Assembly: GCF_008728515.1 (NCBI RefSeq)
Contig: NC_044990.1
Location: 65,080,879-65,144,878 of the forward strand
DNA: 64,000 nt
Direction of reading: 5' to 3'
DNA from: Papio anubis
Taxonomy: Eukaryota; Chordata; Mammalia; Primates; Cercopithecidae
The translations under genes and the position numbers were made by a program. The notes beneath the pieces were generated by a model, which worked only from the letters and a program-made list of their open reading frames with translations, ran no database searches and was not told where the DNA came from. Shown here piece by piece: positions 35,642 through 46,564 of this stretch (its first letter is position 1; every line of letters starts with the position of its first letter).

Positions 35642-35934
35642 AGTCGGGCGTAGTGGCTCATGCTTGTAATCCCAGCATTTTGTGGCCCGAGGCAGGTGGA
35701 TCACCTGAGGTCAGGAGTTCAAGACCAGCCTGACCAACATGGTGAAACCCCCCACCTCTACTAAAAATACGAAAAATAGCTGGGAATGGTGGTGTGCCCC
35801 TGTAATCCCAGCTACTCTGAAGGCTGAGGCAGGAGAATCGTTTGAACCTGGGAGGCGGAGGTAGCCGAGATCGCACCACTGCACTCCAGCCTGGGCAACA
35901 AGAGCAAAACTCCATCTCAAAAACAAACAAAAAA
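35642..35934 (+). mobile_element. Alu, sense, in L1M
   Basis: It runs from 'tcgggcgtagtggctcatgc' to the tail 'caaaaacaaacaaaaaac'. A few bases are missing in the right arm ('ggcggaggtagccgagatc'). It is AluS-like. Confidence 0.93.
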
Positions 35935-36368
35935 CAGGCAAAGCTGAAGGCTGTGTGATTCTTAAGAGGTATTGCATTGGATCTGTAGATTGCTTTGGCG
36001 AGTAAGTAAATCTTAACATTATTGTCATCCAAACCACGAACATGAGCTATCCTTTCACTTATTTGGATCCTCTTTAAGTTCTTTCAGCAATGTTTTGTAG
36101 TTTTTGTTGTGTGAGTTTTTAGTTCCTTATTTGAATTTATTACCAGGCTTTTTTTGGATGTTATTGTAGAAGGAATTGATTTCTCAATTTTCATTTCAGA
36201 TTGGTCATTGCTTTTATATATAAAAACAACTGATTTTTGCATGTAGATCTTTTACCGTGCAACTTTCCTGAATTTTCTTTTTGAACCTAATAAATAGTTG
36301 TTTGTTTGTGTGTGCATTCTGTATGTAAAAGCATGTCTTTCATTAATAGAAATGGTTTTAATACCTTT

Positions 36369-36850
36369 TTTTTAGTTTCCTGCTGTAACAAATTACAACA
36401 AACTGCATGGCTTAAAACAACATAAATGTATTACCTTACATTTCTGGAGAACAGCAGTCCTAAATCAAAGTGTTTTTAGGACTGCTAAATCAAAGTGTAG
36501 GCAGGGATGGTTCTTTCTGGCCACTCTGAAAGAGCATCTGTTCTATGCCTCTTCCCAGCTTCTGGTGGTTCCAACAATCCTCGCCTTTCCTTGGTTTCTA
36601 AACACTTCATTCCCCTTGCTACCACTATCTCCCATTGTGTCTCTCTGTTCAAATTTCCTTCTTGGTGTCCTTGTTCAGTGACACCAGTCATGAATTAGAG
36701 AGCCCACCCTACTCCATTATGACCTTATCTTAACTTGTTTCTATCTACAAACACCTTATTTCTAAGTAAGATTATATTTACGGGTACTACAGATTAGAAC
36801 TTGAACATTTAATTTTGGAGACACAACGTAATCAACAACAATCTGCAACA
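36369..36850 (-). mobile_element. MLT1-type LTR, 3' LTR of a MaLR provirus
   Basis: The antisense LTR begins 'agtttcctgctgtaacaaat', 'ggcttaaaacaacataaatg' and ends 'tttacgggtactacagatta ... caacaacaatctgcaac'. With 38092-38870 it brackets an internal region, so I read a provirus on the minus strand. Part of it (36586-36852) has been copied into the L1 at 34.5 kb. A quasi-palindrome with a direct repeat lies at 36453-36500. Confidence 0.72.
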
Positions 36851-36852
36851 TG
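36586..36852 (+). repeat. Donor copy of the 267-bp segment (paired with 34537-34803)
   Basis: It is embedded seamlessly in the LTR and its junction with the internal region, so this is the ancestral location. The copy lies about 2 kb to the left in the same orientation. Confidence 0.93.
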
Positions 36853-38091
36853 CACAGTATTTTCTTCCCATTCAAGAATCCACAGAATGTTTAAATCATT
36901 CCAACATCGACTCTAGCCCAGCAACTCATTTAAATATCAATTCAAGAACACTCAAATATGATTTAAATCAGGTATGGGTAAGACTCTGGGTATGATTACC
37001 CTGGGGCTAAAATTCTTCCTTGTCTGCAGACCTGTAAAACTTAAAAACAAGTTATGTGCTTCTGAAATACAATGGCGAGACAGGCATAGGACAGACATTC
37101 CCATTTTTAAAGGCAGAAAAAAAGAAACAATAAAGAGATCACTGAGAACCAGTTTCCAGGCCAGTAAGAAAAATGTCATTAGGTTTCAGGTCCTGAGAAT
37201 AATCCCATATGGCATGATGCACTGTCCCTCTGAGCCCAGAGAGTAGGCTTATCATGCCCTCATTTGAGACTTTTGAAGCCCTGTGAGCCCTTCTCTTGTA
37301 TCATGGTGATAGCCCTACCCTCTTATCCTGTAGGAGTAGCAGTCCTCTGTAACCAAAGATGAGTTCTCAACCTCTGAAGTCAAGGAGGTGTTGGCCCCAA
37401 CTCCTGGATCTACACTCTGTAGAGCCACAGGGGCAGTGGTGGCCCTGCTGGCCTCAGAGCAACCCTCAGATTCATTCATCTCTTGTCATGAGTATAACAT
37501 GTTTGCAGCCAAGTAACTCTATTGGCCCGTTTCCTACCTATAGAATCCTACAAGTTCAATAGTCCTACTTTGTTTTATTTCATCTATTTCCTCTTCAGTC
37601 CAAACTCGCAGTATTTCTGCCAAAATGGTTGACTGATTCCATGTGACACATACCTGATAATTCCAGCAAACGTCCTTTAAGATATACTGTTTGTATTCTC
37701 TACAAAGCATGCTTTCTAATCTCTTGCAATATAGATATGGTAAGAAACTTTCAAATCTTCAATTTTGAGTTTCTTTCGCTTAATAATTTATGTCTTATCT
37801 TATGTTTTTTCTCCCATATTTTACTATAAGCTCCAAAGAGAAATCAGGGTGCAGCTTCCAGATTTGGCTTAGAAATTTCCTCAGCTAAATATCTAAATTA
37901 ATTATCTACAAGTTCTACTTTCCACTCAAAGTACATCACAATAAAAACAAACATTTTGGCCTTTAAACAAGAAAAATTTTCCTTCTAATTTCCAAGAACA
38001 TGCTTCTCACTTATATTAAGCAATTGCATTTTTGGCCATTAAAAGTATTTTCAGGCACCTGTTTCACCAGGCCTCTATTTCCTTGTACCAA
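36851..38091 (-). mobile_element. MLT1-type MaLR internal region, antisense
   Basis: The sequence between the two LTRs has the broad order of MaLR internals. 'aagttatgtgcttctgaaat' and 'gacagacattcccattttta' parallel the 'caagttatttacttgctaga...cattcc' section of the THE1-type provirus at 57.4 kb. No frame of significance remains. The assignment rests mainly on position between paired LTRs. Confidence 0.6.
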
Positions 38092-38870
38092 ATCTCTATC
38101 CATTTTTGGGGGGACTGCTGTAACCAATTACTACAAGCTAAGTGGCTTACAGAAATGTATTCTTATATTAATCTGGAAGCCAGAAGCCGTAAATCAAGTG
38201 TCATCACAATTGTTTTCCCCTGTGAGAGTCTGTGAGAAAGAATATTTTATACTTCTCTTTTAGCATCTGGTGGTTGTCAGCAATCATTGACATTACTTGG
38301 CTTAGAGAAAAATGACTCTAATTTCTTGCTCCATATACATGGTGATCTCCCTATGTCTGTGTCTCCCTGTCCTAATTCCCCTCTCATTATAATGACACTG
38401 AGTATCAAATTAAGGTACAACCTAAAAGAATATGGCCTCATTTTAACTTGATAATTGTTCAAAGAATTTTTTTTTTTTTTTTTTTTAAGACTGAGTTTAG
38501 TTCTTGTTGCCCAGCCCCAGCCCAGGCTGGAGCACAATGGTGAGATCTCAGCTCACTGCAACCTCCACCTCTTGAGTTCAAGTGATTCTCCTGCCTCAGC
38601 CTCCCCAGCAGTTGGGATTACAGGTGCGCACCATCATGCCCAGCTAAATTTTGTATTTTTAGTAGAGGCAGGGTTTCACCATGTTGGTTGGGCTCGTCTT
38701 GAACTCCATACCTCAGGTGATCTGCCTTGGCCTCCCAAAGTGATAGGATTACAGGCATGAGCCACCATGCCCGGCCTTCAAAGACTATTTTAAAATAAGA
38801 TCACATTCACAGGTACTGGAGATTAAAATTCCAAAATATATTTTAGGAGAATACAATTCAATCCCCAATG
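38092..38870 (-). mobile_element. MLT1-type LTR, 5' LTR of the provirus, split by an Alu
   Basis: The LTR begins 'ggactgctgtaaccaattac', 'agtggcttacagaaatgtat', continues with 'tagcatctggtggttgtcag', and resumes after the Alu with 'aagatcacattcacaggtac', 'tggagattaaaattcc' and 'acaattcaatccccaatgc'. Reversed, its start resembles the MaLR 'gaattgtgtccccc' opening. The host L1M resumes immediately at 38871. Confidence 0.72.
38467..38776 (-). mobile_element. Alu, antisense, in MLT1 LTR
   Basis: A T18 tail is followed by 'agactgagtttagttcttgt' and the arms, ending 'gccaccatgcccggcc'. The short duplication 'ttcaaaga' is seen before the tail and from 38777. A small internal repeat 'cagccccagcccaggctgg' is present. 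Confidence 0.93.
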
Positions 38871-40269
38871 CTTTCCAAATTGGATGCCCTTTATATGTTA
38901 TTCCTGACTAATTGTTTGGGCCATAATTTCAGTGCAAGGTTGAATAGTAGTAGCAGAAACAGAAATTCTTCTTTGTTGGGACTTCTTTTGATTACTTACC
39001 TTATCTCTTCACTTGTTAAAGTTCTATTCAGATTTTTTGTTTATTCCTGTCAGTTTGGGTAGGTCGTATGTTTCTAGGAGTTTGTCCATTTCATCATGGC
39101 TACAACTGTTCATGATATTCTGCTACAATCATTTTATTTTTATGAAGTAGGTATTAATGTCCTCTTATTTTTGATATTAATTATTTGAATTTTCTAAGAT
39201 TTTTTAGTCAATCTAGTCAAAAGTCAACTTTGTTGATGTTTTCAAAGAATTGGTATTTGCTTTCTTTTATTTATTCTACTATCTTTCTATATTATATTTT
39301 ACTTATTTTAAATGTAGAGTTTATTATTTTCTTTTTTCTCCTAACTTTCAGTTTAGCTTTAATTTCCTTTTCTCATTTATTTATTTTTATATTTTGGTTA
39401 TAATTTTGAGTACTTTCTTCTTTTGTAGTGTATTTACAGCCATAAATTTCCTTTTAAGCACTACCTATCATGACTCTATTTATTCTGCATTTTCATTTAA
39501 AGCCATTACTGTTAATGAGGAACATACATCTGCTGTTTACTATTTGTTTTCCATATGTCATAACTTTTAGTCTTTCTTAATTCTTTTCTTAGTACTTTGT
39601 TTGTGTTTAATTGTTTTTCTGTATTATACCACTTGATTTTTGCTTATTTCCTTGTTAGTTTTTATTGGGAGTGAGGGATTAAAATTTGTTTCTTAAAACT
39701 ATAACAATCTACTTTTAATTAATATATAATACTCAATTGCTTTCAAAAACTCTCCTCATCCTTCCCTATTACGCTGTCACAAATAATAGTTTTACATATC
39801 TTGTATGCATAAACATAGAGTTATAATAGTTTTATTTATTTGTCTTTTAAGTCAGATAAGAAAAAGGAGTTAAAGCAAACATGTAGTAATACTGTTTTTA
39901 AAAAATATTTACCTATATAATTATCTTTATCATTTTTCTCAAAAAGTTTTTCATACAACTTTGAGTTATTGTCTAACGCTCTTTTATTTGTGCCTGAAAG
40001 ATCTCTTTAGCAATTCTTGAAGGGTAGATCTACTAGCAATATACACTTTCAACTTTCAATGTGTGGGATGTTTTACCTTCTTAAGTTTTGAGACATAATT
40101 TCCTTTAATATAGATTTCTTTGTTCATTTTTTTATTGTTAGCATTTTAAATGTCATTCCACTGCCTTCTAATCTGCATGGATTTTCATGTGATATCTGCT
40201 GCAAATTAGATTATAGATAATTTGTACATGATGACTCATTTTTTTCAGGCTGCCTTCAAGGTTTTTTTA

Positions 40270-40730
40270 GTTATAAAAATATTTATTTTTTATAGAAAAG
40301 TAAAACTTGCTTATGTTTATTATGTAGAACATGATGATTTGAAATATGTATACATTGTGGAATGGCTAAATCAAGTTAACTAACACATGCATTAGCTCAT
40401 TACTTATCTTTTGTCTGTGGTGAAAACACTTAAAATCTGCTCTCAGTAACTCAAATACACAATACCTTGTTATTTATCTCAGTCACCATATTATTCAATA
40501 GATCTCCTGAATTTATTCTTCTAGCTGAAATTTTGTATTCTTTGACCAACATCTACCCAATCCACATGGCTGAACCAGGAAGAAATTATGTTACGTGAAA
40601 TAAGCCAGGCATGGAAAGAAAAATACCACATGACCTCACTCAGAGAGGATAATTCATTTTAGGAAAATCTTGAAAAGTTGATCTAATAGAAGCAGACAGT
40701 AGAAAAATGGTTATTAGCTTTTGAGAGTGT
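40270..40730. mobile_element. Old L1 3' end with internal inversion, inserted in L1M
   Basis: 40280-40570 reads as an antisense L1MA/L1MB 3' UTR ('catgatgatttgaaatatgt', 'atacattgtggaatggctaa'). 40570-40730 then reads as sense ORF2-end sequence ('gtgaaataagccaggcatgg', 'aaaataccacatgacctcac', 'agaagcagacagtagaaa'). The opposed orientations at one junction indicate a twin-primed, inverted insertion. L1M resumes with 'gtgattatattttgtcttca'. Confidence 0.6.
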
Positions 40731-41132
40731 GATTATATTTTGTCTTCATGTGGATCTTTTTCGTTAAGTGTGTTGAACTTTTTGAATGTGTAAATTTGTG
40801 TACTTTATACAAGTTGGAAACTTTTCAGTCATTATCTATTTAAATTTCTTTTTGCTCTCTTCTTTCTCCTATTCTTCTGGGACTCCTATTATGTACATTT
40901 TGTTCTGCTTGATGGTTTTCCACAGATCTTTTGGGCTCTTTCAATTTTTCTTCATTCTATTCTTCTTTCTGCTCTGCAGATTGTATAATTTTAACTGCCT
41001 TATCGTCAAGTTTGTTAAGACTTTATTCGGCCTACTCAGATCTACTAATAAAACATTTTAGTATGTATTTTATTTTATTTACAGTACATTTTTCCTTCAA
41101 AAGTTCCTTTTTGTAATTTTCTTTCTTTCTTT

Positions 41133-41398
41133 TTTTTTTTTTTTGGTGACAAGGTCTCACTCTGTCTCAGGCTGGAGTGCAATGGTGTGATCATGGCTCA
41201 CTCCTCGACCTCCTCGACCTCCTGGGCCCATATGATCCTTCTATATCAGCCCCCTGAGTAGCTGCAACTACAGGCACATGACACTATGCCTGGATGATTT
41301 TTTGTATTTTAGTAAAAATGGGGTTTCTTCGTGTTGCCCAGGTTGGTCTAGACCTCCTGGTCTCAAGCAATCCACCCACCTTGGCCTGATTATAGGTC
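41133..41398 (-). mobile_element. Alu (AluJ-like), antisense, in L1M 5' region
   Basis: A T16 tail is followed by 'ggtgacaaggtctcactctg', 'tcatggctcactcctcgacc' and an eroded left arm ending 'cttggcctgattatagg'. High divergence and the 'gatcatggctcact' form fit AluJ. 'cctcgac' is tandemly repeated. Confidence 0.88.
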
Positions 41399-41871
41399 TT
41401 TTAAAAAATAATTTTCATGTCTTTGATAGTATTCTTTGTTAAGATACTTTTCCCCAGGTCTCCTTTAGCATTTTGTCCATGGCTTTCTTTACCTCTTTGA
41501 GCATATTTAAGACTGTATTTCAAATAATTGTCTAGAAAACCAATATGTGTGCTTCCTCGGGGCCTTTTTGTTAACTTCTTCTGCAAAAGACCATTCTTTT
41601 TCATTTTTGTATAATTTATTATATTTTCAAAATCTGAATATTTTTAGTATTATAATGTGGCAGCATAAAATTAGATACTTTCTTCTCTTCCAGGTTTGTT
41701 ATATTTAGTTTGCTGTATATTGTAATTTTATTTGACTTTTCTAAACTTTCTTTGTAACGTCTGTATTCTCTGTTGTGTTTAGTTATCAGTGGTTTCTAGA
41801 GTCTCTAAGTTTTTTAACTAGTGGTCAGCTGGTGTTTGGCAGAGATTTCCGTAAAATGTTAGATATGAAAG

Positions 41872-42020
41872 TGAGAGACAGAAAGAGAGAGAGAAAAAGG
41901 AAAGAAAGATAAAGAGAGATAAAGAAAAGAAAGTAAGAAAATAAAAAGAAAGGAAGAAAGAAAGAAAATAAATGCCATATAAAGAAAAATTGAAAGGCCG
42001 AAGGAAAAAAAAAAAAGAAA
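41872..42020. repeat. Purine-rich (GA/GAAA)n tract
   Basis: About 150 bp is almost purely A and G on the plus strand, with GAGA, GAAA and GGAAA units. It is interrupted once near 41970. Confidence 0.88.
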
Positions 42021-42909
42021 ACCTGACTCAGTAGTTGAAGATCATCTGTTATTGCGGCACACCTTCAATGACCTAGCAAGACCATGCGAAAATATGCAAT
42101 AGTTTTCCTTTTTGCTTGTTCTGAACCTAGAGACTAGTAAAGGTAAAAGCTGAATCTTGTAGTGTTTCCTAAGTGTGTGTTCTACTTTGAGCATGTGTGT
42201 GGCTTCTTGAAACCCCTCATACAGGTGGAAACTTTTCCATGTCCTTATTTCTCAAAGAGATTATCAACTTGTCCTCTCAGGTTTTTGGCTTGCTTACTTG
42301 TTTGCCATAAGTGGCAGTGAGTTATTCGTTCTCTGTACAGTCGTTTCAAAAAATTCCCTCTGCACAGCCACTTTTCTGCCTGAAAGTTCTTAGTTACATG
42401 AAACAAAGCGAAGCAAATTGCATGAGTCCCTTAAGGAGCTCCCAGAATGTCACAATGGACAAACACTACTATTTGAAATAAGATCTAATTTACTTCTGGA
42501 ACAATAGACCATCAAACCACTCTGGGAACATGGGTTGCCATGTCCACGACAATCACTGAGACGGGGGAGGTGGAGGAACAGCAAGGACAAGTAAAAACAC
42601 CACAAAACTTTTCTATCATTTTGAAGTGCTATTTAAAAAATTTGTTTGGTTGGCTGCTGCTAACCTTTAACTGCATTACAGAGTTCTGACAATGTTGATT
42701 CTGACAGTTTTTTTTTTTTATCTTGGGTGCTGTGGAGGGATGCGTGCCTATGCTATAAATGTTGCTAATACCATCACAATTTGTCTTTGTTGTTTAGAAT
42801 AAATATGTGCAATGTAATAATTATGGAATATTTATATTAAAAATGTGTTATTTATGTAAATCTTAAGATTATTTGGGTGTTCTATATTTTTATCTGGCAA
42901 CCTATTTTG

Positions 42910-42990
42910 AATATATGCAGAGACATATATACATATACATATACATGCGGATATTGGCATGTAAAGATACATGGATACATATATATATAA
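42910..42990. repeat. CATA/TA-rich tract
   Basis: An interrupted ACATAT and GATACAT repeat ending in (AT)n. Confidence 0.8.
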
Positions 42991-43545
42991 TAAATTTTTT
43001 TTCTGAGAAGGTATAGTGTATAAATTGATGAAAGATTAAAACATTAAACAAATGTAAAAACAGAAAAATTAATATTTTATTCAAGTTAAACAGCATTAAG
43101 ATAGGGTTATAAAATAATGATGATACTTTAAGGATGAGAAAGTGTTAGAGACAGTCTTCATCAATGATGGATGAAGTTCAATATAAAGCTAGTTATTGCA
43201 TATTTCATTGATTCTAGGGAAATTTCTTTTTTCCCATTTTAATATATTCATCACATCATGTGCCTTGTATACATGGACAGCATCACATGTTATTTAATTC
43301 AAGTTTTGATTTTGAATTTTTATTAAAGTGTCTCTTAACATGTTATTTCACATTTCAGTCATAAAATGTGAAGTTACTGTATAATCAAAATAGTTACTTT
43401 TTATCACTTTAGGAAATTCAATTAGTCAATGCTCCCAATGGAGTTGATCTCAAACTTACCAAAACCAAAACAAAACAACTTTAGGGTTTCAGATTTGGGG
43501 GATTTGAACATTGTGGATTTGTGGACAAGGAGTCACTATATATAT

Positions 43546-43548
<3 letters not shown>

Positions 43549-43580
<32 letters not shown>
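43549..43580. repeat. (TG)n microsatellite
   Basis: About 14 uninterrupted GT units are flanked by 'tatatatatttt' and 'tatacaaac'. It is likely to be length-polymorphic. Confidence 0.95.
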
Positions 43581-43582
<2 letters not shown>

Positions 43583-43659
43583 CAAACATCATGTTTTTAC
43601 TTGGTAAAAAATAAGATTACTCTTTTTAATGTGCTGTGTAATCAATAGACAATTCTTCA

Positions 43660-44107
43660 TGTATTAGTTTCCTCAGACTGTGATACAAAAATTACCATTA
43701 ACTTGCTGGTTTAAAACAACAGAAATGTAATCTCTCATGATTTTGCAGGCAGATGTCTAAAATTAAGGTGCTGGCAATGATACCCTTTCTCTAAAGGCTC
43801 TGGAAGTGCCTCTCCCATCTTAAAATTAGCTCCTAGAGTTTCTTGGCTTGTGAAAGCATATCTATAATCCCTGCCTCTCTCATCACTTAATCTTCTCTCC
43901 TGTCTCCTCTCTGTCTGTGGGTCCTCATTTATTATAGTTCTTATGAGGAATCTAGTCATTGGATTTAGGATCTCTCAAAATGTAAATGATCCCTCATCTT
44001 GTAATTCTTATCCTAATTACATCTGCAAAAACAATTATTCCAAATAAGGTCACATTCTGAGGTTCTGAGTGGACACATATTTGGTAACCACTCTCCAACA
44101 CACTACA
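43660..44107 (-). mobile_element. MLT1-like solo LTR, antisense
   Basis: The start 'tgtattagtttcctcagact', then 'ggtttaaaacaacagaaatg', 'ttagcttctag'-like middle blocks, 'gtcattggatttaggatctc', 'ttacatctgcaaaaacaatt', 'ccaaataaggtcacattctg' and the end 'caacacactaca' follow the antisense mammal-wide MaLR LTR order. No internal region adjoins it. Confidence 0.7.
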
Positions 44108-46424
44108 CTTAAAAATGCATTATATATTCATATTTTCTACTACTAACCTTTGCCTTTAACATAATTATTAAGAATTTTATTTCATTATTTTCTGTTTGGA
44201 ACAATGTCTTAAAATCATAAAATTCTCAGACATGAGTTAGAACTTAAGAATTATTAAAGAAGAAATCCTTTTACCATTACGTATTAGATAACTAGTGCCC
44301 AAATACTTTCAACTATTATGTTTAATGCATTAAACTGCTCAATGGATGCTAATTTTGTAATTGCCTAAACTCTTGCTAGATTATCAAAAATCTGCAGGTT
44401 CACATAGAACTCAAATTAGAAAAAAATGCACATAATTACTGCCTTCTGACCTCAATTTTTTCATGAAATCATCAGTTTCATTTGGTAAATTATGTGACTT
44501 CATTTTTTCTAACAAAAGCTAATATATGGCAGTTAAAATGCTCTACCAAAGAAATATAATATTTATATTTACCAAGACTTGTGAGTGATCAGAAAACTTT
44601 CATAGGCAAGTTAAAAAACGAAATAGAATTGAATAGAATGACTTTTAAAAATAATTTATGTTATTATTCATGTGATTGTTCTTTTTGCAATGTATGAATT
44701 CTAGAGCACTATATAAACACATTTAAAATCTAAAGTGGTTTTATAGTTTTAGAGGAGCAATATTTTTAACCTAATACTTTCACAAAAATGATAGAAACTT
44801 GTTGATTGCTGAAAGCAGGAAGATAAATTACATGATAACTTCTACAAATGATCAGTTTCAGAAAGTACTACATTATTATTAAGACATTATATTTTCATTC
44901 AAGGTTAAAAAATTGAACGTTTCAGAAAGTATCCGTGTTAAGTAAATTATGTAAATTGTAACTAAATTAGCCTGCATTGAAGAAATATGTTAATTTTTAA
45001 CCTGCTGACTTACACTTAGAAAATTGCTAAATGCTAAAAGTGTCTAAACATTTCAGTTTGAGTGCATTATTAAAAATATAATGATAGAGTTCCTTACGCA
45101 ATTTTTATTTAACAACTAAAAGCGTGATTCTATGGTACTATAATTAAGCTCTTCAAAGCCTTCATTTATAAAGATCCTTCCATAGTTACCATTTTATTAA
45201 AGCTAAATAAAAATTACATTGATACTTGAAGCATTTTCATATGTAGATGTTTCTATATATTATCCATGAAAGTTGCAGCACTCTATTTACTCTTCTACTT
45301 TTCTCTCATTTTGATTGCTTTTTATCTGTAGGAATTATATTTTTTAAAAAATTAGCCATATTTTAATTTATCAGATGATATATTATGGCTATCAAGTTGT
45401 TTCATTTTAACTTGTCCATGGCCTAGAAGCCCAAAGAAATGGTATTAGTAGGAGGGACATCTAATTTCAGGAGCATATTGACTGGTGCATTAATATGGGA
45501 CTATGTTCTAAATTGTTAATTACACCAGCAGGATAAAATATATTTAATCAAATATATTATCTTATTTGTTGGTGAGGGCATTTATTTGTGAATAAGCTAA
45601 GTTTTAAAACTAATTTCTCAGAACAACTAAATCATAATAAGTTTGATTTTATATTTTATGTAGAATAATTTGTGAAAACATTTATATTCTCAATACAATC
45701 AATACAAATTTTCATGATTTTCAGAAGAAAAAATCAAAATGTGTACATGTACTCTACATATTTGCAACCCTGAAATGAAGTTACTATTTTCTGAGATAGA
45801 AAAAATCATCTAAATGAATTAAATAAAAACATATTATAGTATTCAAATTTGCATGACATTAGACAATAAATATAAAATAAAAATAATATTTCTGATTTTT
45901 TTATACTAATTCATGTGTAGATAGATTTTTATCATCATCAGGGAGCCATTACTGAATATAACAGAAAATTTCTTTTTTGTTGTTTGGTTTTACTATTTAT
46001 ATTCATGATATGGCTGATAGTTCCTACAAGGCAGAACTCCAGTTCCCAGAGTTAATTTATTCAAATAGTACATAACTTCCATTTTTAAATGGCAGACTTT
46101 TTAACCTGAAAATATATTAGAATAAAAATGTGAGGTCATAAAATAGGACAAGTTAATAATAATAAAAAGGGTAAAGGTAGAGAGAAAAGTGTCCAATAAT
46201 TATTTCTGGGGTAGAATATAGATAAACCCTTGTGGCCAATGACACTGGTTGCCTACATATTACTCTTACTTCCTAAGAGAAATCTAGTTTTACTAAGGAG
46301 GTTTGCGCCTAGGAAATGAAACTGTGATACGCATAAATCAATGATTGTATCCCTTTCTACTTTGACCATGATCAATTTACGCATACTTCTGGCAACACTA
46401 GGATTTGTTTCTACCCTCAGAATA
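44108..46424. other. Anonymous, very AT-rich sequence
   Basis: I see no gene or nameable repeat. Long A/T runs dominate the stretch. Confidence 0.5.
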
Positions 46425-46444
46425 GAGAAAAAGAAAAGAAGGGG

Positions 46445-46492
<48 letters not shown>

Positions 46493-46564
46493 GAGAGAAA
46501 GCGAGAAAGAGAGAGAGAGAGAGAGAAAGTGAGAAAGAGAGAGAGGAAGGAGAGAGAGAGAGAG
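46425..46564. repeat. (GA)n purine tract
   Basis: About 140 bp of GA, GAAA and GGAGA units follows a G7 run. The 63-codon frame at 46341-46532, rich in Glu and Arg, is only a translation of this tract. Confidence 0.95.

Larger units (their letters stand above)
32047..42600 (-). mobile_element. Ancient near-full-length L1 (L1M), antisense, host of many insertions
   Basis: Separate L1 pieces share one orientation and follow consensus order. The 3' UTR lies at 32047-32260 ('gagatgaaatttacagagtg', 'ccaccaatgaaatcaatttc'), the ORF2 end at 32425-32980, and ORF2 at 33290-33730 and 35400-36368. ORF2 continues at 38871 ('ttccaaattggatgcccttt') to about 39600, and the 5' region runs through 39700-40265, 40735-41130 and 41400-41860. 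The part from about 42030 to 42600 resembles an L1M 5' UTR but is less certain. No frame survives. The pieces join across inserts without loss of order, so I read this as a single element. Confidence 0.72.
42601..43659. other. Anonymous AT-rich sequence with simple repeats
   Basis: No gene is seen. It contains a CATA/TA tract (42910-42990) and a (TG)n microsatellite (43549-43580). Confidence 0.5.

Noticed and set aside
46341..46532. Glu/Arg-rich frame resembling a charged coiled coil
   Set aside because: It is the translation of a (GA)n microsatellite.
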